A stretch of DNA of 19,039 bases from DASRFS01 sp035260725 (GTDB taxonomy: Bacteria; Patescibacteriota; Microgenomatia; Levybacterales; UBA12049), in NCBI GenBank assembly GCA_035260725.1, contig DATFUR010000035.1, forward strand, positions 1-19,039, given 5' to 3'. Numbering within the stretch: position 1 is the stretch's first letter; every line of letters begins with the position of its first letter. Both the position numbers and the translations under genes were made by a program. Below, piece by piece: positions 6,826 to 14,113 of this stretch. A model generated the notes under the pieces. That model was not told where the DNA came from. It made no database searches and saw only the letters and a program-made list of their open reading frames with translations.

Positions 6826-9180
6826 TTAATAGTGCCTTGTTTTCTTAAAACGGGTAGAGCTTGCAGCTGCTTTTTCTCTTCTAAATTGTCTGGCCAAGGG
6901 ATGCTCGGATCTTTCACTGGTGTTTGCATCCGGTCCCACCGGTCTATTAAACGAAGGTCGTCTTTCAAATCTTGGAGGACCCTGCCTTCTATCCTGAAAA
7001 CTTGAACCTCCACCGGCTCGGCGGTCCGGACCTCTAAAGGAAGGTCGAGGCGCACCACGGTCTTCCGAGCCTCCGCGGCCACCTTCACTCGTTTCGCCGT
7101 TTAAAAGCATTGTAAGATTTATTCTTCCCTGGTCATCTATTTCTACAACTTTTACTTTTACTTTTTGTCCAATTGTCACAACGTCATTTGGATCTTTTAC
7201 AAATCCTGCTGCCATTTTGGATACATGAACCATTCCTTCTTTACCCGGGAGTATTTCTACAAAGGCTCCGAAAGGAAGAATTCTTTTTACTTCTCCATCG
7301 AATTCTTCTCCGGGAGTTACTTGTCTAATTAAGCCTTTTACCCAATCGACTGCTTGCTGTACGGCTTCGGGAGTCGGTCCTGAGATTGCAACCGATCCAT
7401 CGTCCTCTACATCTACCTGGGCGCCTGTTGTGGCAATAATATTCTTAATAACTTTTCCTCCGGGGCCAATAACTTCTCCGATTTTTTCGACCGGAACTTT
7501 TACCAATTCAATCTTTGGAGCGTACTTAGATAATCCTGTTCGGGGTGCGGGTAATGTCTTTTTGATAACTTCCAAAATTTCGAGGCGAGCTGTCTTTGCG
7601 CGTTCTAATATTTCCTTAACTTGTTTTAGAGTTAATCCCGGAATTTTTACATCAAGCTGAATTGCCGTAACGCCTGTGTCTGTTCCTGCAACTTTAAAGT
7701 CCATGTCTCCTGAAAAATCTTCAAGACCTATGATATCTGTTAAAAGTTCGTATTTTTCTCCATCGGACATCATACCAACCGAAATTCCTGCTACCGGTTT
7801 TGTGATTGGAACTCCCGCATCCATAAGAGCCAGGGTAGATCCGCAGGTGGAAGCCATAGAACTAGATCCGTTTTGTGACAAAACTTCCGAAACAACTCTA
7901 ATTGTGTAGGGAAATACGTCTTGTTTTGGAATAACTGCCAAAAGTGCTCTTTCCGCCAGTGCTCCGTGTCCTATTTCCCGTCTTGAGGGAGAGCCGACTC
8001 TTCCTGTCTGTCCGAAAGAGTATGGAAGTCCCGAATAATGATGAATATAGCGTTTTTTCTCTTCGCCTTCTGCAGATTCAATTAATTGTTCCATTCGTGG
8101 GGATCCCAAAGTTACAACGGAGAGCGCTTGAGTTATGCCTCTTTGGAAAAGTGCGGATCCGTGAGTTCGAGGAAGAATTCCGACTCTGGTTGTGATTTTT
8201 CGGATTTCATCCATTTTTCTGCCGTCTACTCTTTTTTTCTTCTCAACAACTCCGGCTCTGATTAATTTAAACATTACGTACTCGACAGCTTTTGCAATTG
8301 TCTTTTTATCGAGTTCCGAATCGGGACTTTGCATTTTGTTGCCTTCGTAAATCTGACTAATTAGATCTTCCGTTTCTGTTCCTCCACCTTCTTTATTTAC
8401 TCGGGATTCAATTAATGCTTCTACTTCTTTTTTGTAAGTTTTGTCGATTAAGCTTACTGCTTCTGTCTGTAAACTGTCTTCCGAGACTTCAAGCTTTTTT
8501 TGTCCGACTTTTTTAACCAATTCTTCTATTGCACCTATAATTTTTTGAGTTTCAACGTGTGCCTTTTCTACTGCATCGACCAAAACACTTTCTTCTACCT
8601 GAAGTGCTCCTGCCTCGATCATGACTGATTTATCTTTTGATTGAGAAACTACCAAATCCAAATCCGAAGCCGCCAATTCCACTCCACCCGGGTTAACCAA
8701 AATATTTTTGTCTTTATACCCCATTCTAATTCCGCCGATTGGTCCATTCCATGGAATACGGGAGATTGCCAGAGCCGCCGACACTGCGTTTAATGCCAGC
8801 ATATCTGCTTCGTTTTCTTTATCGACCGACAAAACGGTAATAATAACCTGGACTTCGTTTTTGAATGCCTTAGGAAAAAGAGGACGAATGGAGCGGTCTA
8901 TAATTCTGCCGGAAAGAACTGCCTCGTCTGTTGGTCTGCCTTCGCGCTTTACCCATCTTGAGCCTTTAATTATTCCGCCTGCATATAATCTTTCCTGGTA
9001 TTCGACGGAAAGAGGGAAATAATCTAAATCTGTTTTACCGCCTTCGACAACTGTAACCAAAACCACAGTTTCACCTAAGGTTGCTAAAACCGATGACGTT
9101 GCTTGCGGCGCCAGTTCGCCTGTTTCTAATTTGAGGGTTTTACCGGCAATATCTACACTAACTTCTGCTTTTTTATCCAT
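6826..9180 (-). CDS. pnp: Polyribonucleotide nucleotidyltransferase (PNPase) with Arg/Gly-rich tail
   Basis: The 784-aa protein has the full family order: RNase PH domain 1 (about 5-145), helical linker, RNase PH domain 2 (about 320-545, with RTHGSALFQRG, QNGSSSMAS and the active-site GDMDF at 491-495), KH domain (about 555-617, GPGGKVIKN) and S1 domain (about 626-693). It degrades RNA 3'-5' with phosphate and can add tails in reverse. It is about 70 residues longer than E. coli PNPase (711 aa). The extra tail (about 697-784) is rich in Arg, Gly, Pro and Ser with aromatic residues between, typical of low-complexity RNA-binding segments. It starts 6 nt after the rpsO stop, the ancient rpsO-pnp pairing, without a Shine-Dalgarno sequence, so translation is probably coupled. 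Confidence 0.97.
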   Translation of the reverse strand: MDKKAEVSVDIAGKTLKLETGELAPQATSSVLATLGETVVLVTVVEGGKTDLDYFPLSVEYQERLYAGGIIKGSRWVKREGRPTDEAVLSGRIIDRSIRPLFPKAFKNEVQVIITVLSVDKENEADMLALNAVSAALAISRIPWNGPIGGIRMGYKDKNILVNPGGVELAASDLDLVVSQSKDKSVMIEAGALQVEESVLVDAVEKAHVETQKIIGAIEELVKKVGQKKLEVSEDSLQTEAVSLIDKTYKKEVEALIESRVNKEGGGTETEDLISQIYEGNKMQSPDSELDKKTIAKAVEYVMFKLIRAGVVEKKKRVDGRKMDEIRKITTRVGILPRTHGSALFQRGITQALSVVTLGSPRMEQLIESAEGEEKKRYIHHYSGLPYSFGQTGRVGSPSRREIGHGALAERALLAVIPKQDVFPYTIRVVSEVLSQNGSSSMASTCGSTLALMDAGVPITKPVAGISVGMMSDGEKYELLTDIIGLEDFSGDMDFKVAGTDTGVTAIQLDVKIPGLTLKQVKEILERAKTARLEILEVIKKTLPAPRTGLSKYAPKIELVKVPVEKIGEVIGPGGKVIKNIIATTGAQVDVEDDGSVAISGPTPEAVQQAVDWVKGLIRQVTPGEEFDGEVKRILPFGAFVEILPGKEGMVHVSKMAAGFVKDPNDVVTIGQKVKVKVVEIDDQGRINLTMLLNGETSEGGRGGSEDRGAPRPSFRGPDRRAGGGSSFQDRRQGPPRFERRPSFNRPVGPDANTSERSEHPLARQFRREKAAASSTRFKKTRHY

Positions 9181-9186
9181 TTGTTA

Positions 9187-9456
9187 TTATTCTTTGAGGC
9201 CTACTCTCTTGGTGATTTCAGAGGATCTTTTCTTATCCACCTTCTCCAAAAAATTAACTAGCCTTCGTCTTTTTGCGATCATGGACAAAAGTCCGCGTCG
9301 TGAATGAACATCGTGTGCGTGATCTTTAAGGTGCTCCGTAAGTCTATCTATTCTTTTTGTCAAAAGAGCAATCTGGACTTCAGGACTACCTGTATCGCCT
9401 TTTACTGTTTGGAATTCTTTAATTATGTCTTTTTTCTGTGAAGTGCTAAGCGGCAT
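9187..9456 (-). CDS. rpsO: 30S ribosomal protein S15
   Basis: The 89-aa length is exactly that of the family. Signature segments are GDTGSPEVQIALLT (21-34), the RIDRLTEHLKDH helix with the HSRRGLL loop (about 52-58), and MIAKRRRLVNFLEK. S15 binds 16S rRNA helices 20-22 early in small-subunit assembly. It heads the rpsO-pnp unit and has its own strong promoter and a leader of about 34 nt, the longest predicted leader of the promoters found here. In several bacteria S15 represses its own mRNA through a leader structure. No such fold is evident in this short A-rich leader. Confidence 0.98.
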   Translation of the reverse strand: MPLSTSQKKDIIKEFQTVKGDTGSPEVQIALLTKRIDRLTEHLKDHAHDVHSRRGLLSMIAKRRRLVNFLEKVDKKRSSEITKRVGLKE

Positions 9457-9497
9457 ACGAATGTTCTTTATTCTTTCTTTCTTATTAAGTTCAAATG

Positions 9498-9526
9498 ATT
9501 ATAACAGTTACAAATTAAATTTACAA
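9498..9526 (-). promoter_or_regulatory. Promoter of rpsO-pnp
   Basis: Minus strand: -35 TTGTAA (9526-9521), 17-nt spacer, -10 TATAAT (9503-9498). The -35 hexamer is identical to that of ftsK. The predicted start is near 9491, giving a leader of about 34 nt that carries repeated AAGAAAG, a weak ribosome-binding candidate. It lies in the 97-nt gap after the DHH-like gene. Confidence 0.6.
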
Positions 9527-9555
9527 CACTTAAGATAGTTTGAGATTTGTAAGAC

Positions 9556-10467
9556 CTATCCTTCAAAATTTGTGGAACCCTTGTAGACTTTTGGAGCCAA
9601 CCAGTCGTCGGGTGCTTCGGTCGAGCTAGGAGCGGAGGCCTCGCTTGCTTGTTTTACAGGATTATATTGGTTTTGTTCTGAACCTGGCTGCGCGGGTCTT
9701 GTTCCGGGGGTAAATGCGGTTCTAAGCATTGGATTTTGCTCTCTGACTGCTCCCAATTTCATAAGTTCTCCTGCCATTTGGAAAGCCAAGGGCGATGTTT
9801 TTGCACCAAAACTTTGTGTAGCAAAATCAATTCCCCAGAGTAAATTTTGGGCGATGTCCAAATCCATTTTAAATCCGAGATTAAAGACAAGGTTTGCAAT
9901 TTGTTCCGAAACCGAAGAAAGTCGGGTCGAAACCATTACAATGTCTCCAAATCCTTGGTTTTCCGAAGAATTATCTATATTTACAACAGTTGTATCCTTA
10001 AGCTCAACCGGGTCAAAAAGTTTGCCCAGATCCGAAATTCGAGATGCGCCGACTATAAAAAGTAAGTCTGGAGCAATTTTTGGGCGGGTGTATTTTACGT
10101 CTTTTTCGTCGAAGGAAAGGCCATTTTCTCCTGCCTTTACGACAATATTTAGGGTATCGTTGTCCAAGGTGTAGGAGACTTTGTCGATATCTCCTTCCTT
10201 ATATGGAAAAGAAACAACCAAGTCGCCGATTCTTCCATTTATTGTTGTTTTTACCTTATCTATTCCGACAAGAGTTGAGACTTCAACAAGAGGCTCATTT
10301 GGGGTTGCTATAGAAACATTTCGTCCGTCGGCAGACAGTGCAAGATACAAAGATAACGCTCCGGCCATCTGATCCAGATTTGGGTCAAGTGGCGTTACGA
10401 TTCCAATTGATTTGCTGTTTGCCAAGAACTCGCTTAGCTTACTATAAGTTGTATCCATATTAGCCAT
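9556..10467 (-). CDS. Degenerate DHH-family (NrnA-like) protein, probably without phosphoesterase activity
   Basis: The 303-aa protein has an N-terminal alpha/beta domain laid out like DHH phosphoesterases. Segment IVTPLDPNLDQMAGALSL (23-40) aligns with the H..PDPDA.GS motif, FIVGASRISDLG (137-148) with the vivlDtanpeRlG motif, and NIDNSSENQGFGD (163-175) with the iDHHp.N..fGd motif. Metal ligands are mostly lost: the first His is Thr/Pro, the first Asp of PDPD is Asn30, the second-motif Asp is Gly140, and DHH is Asp-Asn-Ser (165-167). No DHHA1 GGGH motif exists. The C-terminal 60 residues are a Pro/Ser/Gln-rich disordered tail. It sits between infB and rpsO, where many bacteria have rbfA-nrnA-truB, so it is probably the positional descendant of nrnA. 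It overlaps infB by 8 nt; ATG 10458 is an alternative start. Confidence 0.68.
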   Translation of the reverse strand: MANMDTTYSKLSEFLANSKSIGIVTPLDPNLDQMAGALSLYLALSADGRNVSIATPNEPLVEVSTLVGIDKVKTTINGRIGDLVVSFPYKEGDIDKVSYTLDNDTLNIVVKAGENGLSFDEKDVKYTRPKIAPDLLFIVGASRISDLGKLFDPVELKDTTVVNIDNSSENQGFGDIVMVSTRLSSVSEQIANLVFNLGFKMDLDIAQNLLWGIDFATQSFGAKTSPLAFQMAGELMKLGAVREQNPMLRTAFTPGTRPAQPGSEQNQYNPVKQASEASAPSSTEAPDDWLAPKVYKGSTNFEG

Positions 10468-11950
10468 GGGATATTAACATATCCCCAACTTGAAAGTCAA
10501 GGTCGTTAGCAAGTAAAACTCCAGCTTCCGCTCCAGCCTCGATTTTGGAAATTTGATCTTTACCCTGTCGTACAGAGGCTATCGTTCCTTCTCCAACACT
10601 TATATCATCTCGTTCTATCCTTACCCGGTCGCCCTTTGCAACGCGCCCCTCCAAAACCGCAATTCCTATTACTTTTTGCTTATCAAAAGGAAACGAAGCT
10701 AATATCTTGGCCCGGCCAAATATTTTTTCTTCCAAAGACAACCTTTTTCCTTCCAAAAAATCTTCTATTTCGGCTATCATTTCGTAAATTAGAGGATAAT
10801 TTCGAATTAGGATTTTTTCTTCTCTCGCGGTTTTTTCCAGAGACGGACTTATCTTTGCATTAAAACCTAAGATTATTGCACCCGTGGACTTTGCAAACAT
10901 CAGATCCGCCGGAGTTACTTCGCCTGTTTTTTTGGAAACAATATTTATTTTTTCTTCAACCGCATTTGTAATAGCCTCAAGCGAGCCATAAGAGTCGGCT
11001 ACTATAACTACTCTTAACAAATCTTCCGAACCTTTGCGGAAAGCCTCGACAGACGCTTTTGAGTCTTCTTCTTTCTCAACTTCTTCTCCCTTTTTATGAA
11101 CGATTGAACCGACAGTTGGGACTTTCTCAAATCCCAAAACTTCAACACCGTCACCTGTGATTGCTTCCTTTAATTGTTCTGCATTACCATTTATTAGAGT
11201 TCGGACTCGGCCGTTAACTTCTCCGGAGATAATTTCGTCTCTCAAAGACAGTTTTCCGGATTTTACAATAACAGTTGCCCTAGGTCCTGCTTTTGTATCG
11301 AGTCTAGACTCAATAACAATTCCCTTAAATTTGTCGCCAACGGGCAATGGATGCATATCCTGGACAAGAAGAATTAAATCCAAAAGTTCTTTTATATTTT
11401 GGTTTGTTTTGGCAGAAACCTCGATTACAGGCACGTCTCCACCCTGGCCTTCAAGTAGTACCTCTTCTTTTAGAAGTTGTCCCTTAACTTTTTCCGCATT
11501 TTTGTCAGGAACATCCGACTTAGTAAGAACAACAATATAGGGTATATTTGCGGTTTTTAGAATTTTGATGCTCTCTTTGGTCTGGGGCATTACTCCATCT
11601 ACTAACGAAACAACCAAAAGCCCAATATCTGCGACCTTAACGCCTCTGCCTCTCATTTGCATAAACGCCTCGTGGCCGGGAGTATCGATGAAAGTTATTT
11701 TTCTTTTTTGTCCTTCATGGACTATTTCTACTTGTGAGGCTCCTATTTTTTGAGTTATTCCCCCGTGTTCGCGGGTTGCTATATTGGTTTTTCGGATTGC
11801 GTCCAAAAGAGTAGTTTTACCGTGGTCAACGTGGCCTAATACTGTTACAACTGGAGCGGAAACCTCCGAAGAGGTTGAGCTCGCCTGCTTGACAGGCGTG
11901 GGTGAAGTTACTGGAACCTTTTTACGAACAGATAATTTCTTTTTTGCCAT
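10460..11950 (-). CDS. infB: Translation initiation factor IF-2, short form
   Basis: The 496-aa protein starts with a 32-residue basic/Ser-rich leader and goes directly into the GTPase domain: G1 GHVDHGKT (39-46), G2 GGITQ (63-67), G3 DTPGH (89-93), G4 TKSD (143-146), G5 SAKT (179-182). Domains II, III and C1/C2 follow, ending near the last residue. IF-2 places initiator fMet-tRNA on the 30S and promotes subunit joining. The long N-terminal extension of E. coli IF-2 (890 aa) is absent. The G4 motif has Thr instead of the usual Asn (NKxD); TKxD is tolerated in relatives such as SelB. It lies 27 nt after nusA, as in the classical operon, and overlaps the next gene by 8 nt. No Shine-Dalgarno sequence is visible. 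Confidence 0.97.
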   Translation of the reverse strand: MAKKKLSVRKKVPVTSPTPVKQASSTSSEVSAPVVTVLGHVDHGKTTLLDAIRKTNIATREHGGITQKIGASQVEIVHEGQKRKITFIDTPGHEAFMQMRGRGVKVADIGLLVVSLVDGVMPQTKESIKILKTANIPYIVVLTKSDVPDKNAEKVKGQLLKEEVLLEGQGGDVPVIEVSAKTNQNIKELLDLILLVQDMHPLPVGDKFKGIVIESRLDTKAGPRATVIVKSGKLSLRDEIISGEVNGRVRTLINGNAEQLKEAITGDGVEVLGFEKVPTVGSIVHKKGEEVEKEEDSKASVEAFRKGSEDLLRVVIVADSYGSLEAITNAVEEKINIVSKKTGEVTPADLMFAKSTGAIILGFNAKISPSLEKTAREEKILIRNYPLIYEMIAEIEDFLEGKRLSLEEKIFGRAKILASFPFDKQKVIGIAVLEGRVAKGDRVRIERDDISVGEGTIASVRQGKDQISKIEAGAEAGVLLANDLDFQVGDMLISHG

Positions 11951-11977
11951 AATAGTTTAGAAAACAAATTTCCCATA

Positions 11978-13210
11978 TTAGCTAACAACTTTGTTTTCCG
12001 GTGGGATTATTTCTGGTTTGGTTGGATCTTTTGCCAAATCGTCTGTTTCGTCTTTATCTGTTGTTGCCTCAACGGCGACGTCTTGAGTCTGAACTTCAGG
12101 TTCCTTTGCAATTTCGGGCATGGGTTCTCCGCTTTGAGGCTCAACAACTACTTCGACCGGCTTTTCCGCTTCTTCCACTACGGGCTCTGCTACTTTTACT
12201 TCTTCAACCGGTGCTTTGACCTCTTCTTTTTTAACCGGCATAATAGGAACTTGTGCCAAACTCTTATCCTCTTCTATTTCGATTCTGTAACCTGTGAGTT
12301 TTGAAGCCAATCTTACGTTTTGTCCGTCTTTTCCTATAGCCAAGGACAATTCCTCGGGTGCAACTTTAACTTTTGCCAATTTTTCTTTTTCGTTAAGCTC
12401 AACGGTTAAATTTTTTGCAGGGCTAAGCGCCGCTGCTACATATCTTTGAGGATTTTCCTGCCATTGAATAATATCTATTTTTTCCAAACCTCCGAATTCC
12501 TGGATTATTGCCTGAACCCTGACTCCTTTTTGCCCTACACAGCTTCCAACAGGATCGATTCCGGATTGATTGGAATAAACTGCGACTTTACTTCTATTTC
12601 CGGGTTCTCTTATTATCGCTTTTATCTCGACCGACCCTTGCGCAACTTCGGGAACTTCACGCCTGAATAATCCTTCCAAAAGTCCGTTGTGGGCTCGGGA
12701 AACGATTATTTCCTCTCCTTTTGGACCTTCCTGGATTTGCCAAAGATATACAACAATTCTTTGATTAAGATGGTATCTTTCGTTTTGCAATTGCTCTGCG
12801 GGGGGCATTATTCCCTCTGTCTTTCCAATATCGATAATAATATTGGGTCCCGCGAACCTTAGAACCATTCCATTTACAATAGTTCCCATTCTTACTTTGT
12901 AGTCGGACATTATGGCTTCTTTTTCTTTTTCTCTGATTTTTTGCAAGATTACTTGCTTTGCTGTTTGGGCTGCAATTCTTCCAAAACCCGGGGGTGTTAC
13001 GTCCTCGTCTTTGTGCAAAATTTTAGCCTCACCCGTGTTTGAATCAAGCTCGGCTGTAAATTCTTCCAACTCTGCTTCTGGGTGGTCTTTTCGGTATGCG
13101 GCCAAAATCGCGTTTTTGACCGTGTCCAAAACAATAGAAGGATCGATCCCGCGCTCTGTCGAGACCTGATTTAAAGCTAATGCAAATTCCGATCGTTGAA
13201 TAGCTGGCAT
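11978..13210 (-). CDS. nusA: Transcription termination/antitermination factor NusA
   Basis: The 410-aa protein has an N-terminal RNA polymerase-binding domain (1-105), an S1 domain (about 108-175), and KH1 and KH2 (about 180-320, with EVPEVAQGSVEIKAI, DPVGSCVGQKG at 219-229 and AIGKDGQNVRLAS at 291-303). Residues 320-410 form a low-complexity tail rich in Glu, Val and Pro instead of the acidic repeats of E. coli NusA. NusA binds elongating RNA polymerase and affects pausing, termination and antitermination. The usual upstream rimP is missing; upstream is a divergent gene. Its promoter ends 9 nt before the ATG, so the mRNA is likely almost leaderless. It heads the nusA-infB-DHH-like unit. Confidence 0.97.
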   Translation of the reverse strand: MPAIQRSEFALALNQVSTERGIDPSIVLDTVKNAILAAYRKDHPEAELEEFTAELDSNTGEAKILHKDEDVTPPGFGRIAAQTAKQVILQKIREKEKEAIMSDYKVRMGTIVNGMVLRFAGPNIIIDIGKTEGIMPPAEQLQNERYHLNQRIVVYLWQIQEGPKGEEIIVSRAHNGLLEGLFRREVPEVAQGSVEIKAIIREPGNRSKVAVYSNQSGIDPVGSCVGQKGVRVQAIIQEFGGLEKIDIIQWQENPQRYVAAALSPAKNLTVELNEKEKLAKVKVAPEELSLAIGKDGQNVRLASKLTGYRIEIEEDKSLAQVPIMPVKKEEVKAPVEEVKVAEPVVEEAEKPVEVVVEPQSGEPMPEIAKEPEVQTQDVAVEATTDKDETDDLAKDPTKPEIIPPENKVVS

Positions 13211-13219
13211 AGTCTATGG

Positions 13220-13248
13220 AGTATACCAGATTTGAAATTCTGCTTCAA
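13220..13248 (-). promoter_or_regulatory. Promoter of nusA, near-leaderless, overlapping a divergent promoter
   Basis: Minus strand: -35 TTGAAG (13248-13243), 17-nt spacer, -10 TATACT (13225-13220), then 9 nt to the nusA ATG. The -10 plus the adjoining spacer end (14 bp, 13220-13233) recurs exactly at the promoter of the gene at 14873. Its -35 lies inside the spacer of the plus-strand promoter at 13232-13260. Confidence 0.55.
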
Positions 13249-13260
13249 GGAAGTTATAAT
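13232..13260 (+). promoter_or_regulatory. Promoter of the plus-strand gene at 13270
   Basis: Plus strand: -35 TTGAAA (13232-13237), 17-nt spacer, consensus -10 TATAAT (13255-13260). The predicted start is near 13267, 3 nt before the ATG at 13270. This rules out the in-frame ATG at 13216, which lies upstream of the promoter. The two divergent -35 regions form the inverted repeat TTGAA-N7-TTCAA (13232-13248), so the promoters share DNA and probably compete for polymerase. Confidence 0.6.
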
Positions 13261-13269
13261 ACGATGCTT

Positions 13270-14085
13270 ATGAGTGAACGAGAAAAATCTGGAGAAATAA
13301 CTTGGAGGGATATTCGAAGAAATTTAACAGCAGCAGTACTTGCTGGAGCCTCGCTTGGTCTTTTTTTTGATACTGTACTAGAAATAGAAAGGAATGTAAT
13401 TGATCAACAAGCACAAAGAATTGGAGAACTTGAAGAGCAAATCAAACCTTCGCTAACCACGCCCAATCCAACGGAAATCCCCACTATTAATTCTGACGAA
13501 CAAAAAATTGCAGCATTAAGAAAAATTCAGCAGGAATCTGTGAAAAGGGATAATTTCATAGTATTCTTGCCTCAAGCCGTTTTAGATAACGGTGGTAGAA
13601 TCAGAGAAATTAGTGACTTACCACAAGATGGTACTGGATTCAAAATTGTTTATGATTTATTAATAGAATTTCCTCCATCGCCAGAAGATAAGTTATTATA
13701 TGTTCCTTCTTTTGTGGAAGGAACGGTAATAAACTTAAACCCAAAAGCTACATTTGGACCTGGGGAAGAATTCGATGTAGAAATGGGTGATCAAATTTGG
13801 CATTTTGATCTAAAAAACAAAGGAGGAAGCCGTGTAAATGTCGCTGAAGGAGATGAGATTAAATTAGGTGAACCTTTATTTGTTATGAACACAAAAGGCT
13901 CACTAAATTACACTTTTGGTGGAAATTATTATTCGAGCGACACAATTTCTATAACTGCAAGACATAAATCAGACCCTAGTTATTATAATTATCTTACCGA
14001 AAGAATCATTCTTAAGGATTCATTCTCTAATAGCTACATCACTGTTCCCCTCGTAGAACCTAAACCAAAACAAAAAAGAGCTTAA
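13270..14085 (+). CDS. Membrane-anchored envelope protein of unknown function, paralogous to the gene at 14112-14873
   Basis: The start was placed at ATG 13270 (271 aa) because the promoter's -10 ends at 13260; ATG 13264 is possible, ATG 13216 is not. A short cytoplasmic N-terminus precedes one membrane helix (about 19-36), a predicted coiled coil (about 38-60; EIERNVIDQQAQRIGELEEQ), a Pro/Thr linker (61-74) and a beta-rich outer domain (about 95-260). The segment YVPSFVEGTVINL (144-156) and GSRVNVAEGDEIKLGEPLF (186-204) recall the beta-barrel of lysostaphin-like M23 or lipoyl/hybrid domains, but the M23 zinc ligands (HxxxD, HxH) are absent, so peptidase activity is not supported. It is the only plus-strand gene after mltG, divergent from nusA and convergent with its likely paralogue. 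I cannot name a function. Confidence 0.72.
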   Translation: MSEREKSGEITWRDIRRNLTAAVLAGASLGLFFDTVLEIERNVIDQQAQRIGELEEQIKPSLTTPNPTEIPTINSDEQKIAALRKIQQESVKRDNFIVFLPQAVLDNGGRIREISDLPQDGTGFKIVYDLLIEFPPSPEDKLLYVPSFVEGTVINLNPKATFGPGEEFDVEMGDQIWHFDLKNKGGSRVNVAEGDEIKLGEPLFVMNTKGSLNYTFGGNYYSSDTISITARHKSDPSYYNYLTERIILKDSFSNSYITVPLVEPKPKQKRA

Positions 14086-14113
14086 AACCAGCCTTTGCGG
14101 GATTTTGAGGATT
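14079..14113 (-). repeat. Copy of the dnaJ 3' end (B'), encoding a remnant SSKSRKGWF plus stop
   Basis: 31 of 35 aligned positions match 14915-14948, the true end of dnaJ. In the dnaJ frame on the minus strand it reads SSKSRKGWF then TAA, against SSKSKKGWF then TAG in the real gene, so the copy is a diverged allele with a conservative change and a different stop codon. It begins inside the stop codon of the lipoprotein-like gene and runs into the end of the plus-strand gene. Confidence 0.75.

Noticed and set aside
13216..13269. ATG at 13216 as the start of the plus-strand gene
   Set aside because: It lies upstream of a good promoter (TTGAAA-17-TATAAT) and across the nusA promoter; the 18 extra residues would not be transcribed from that promoter.
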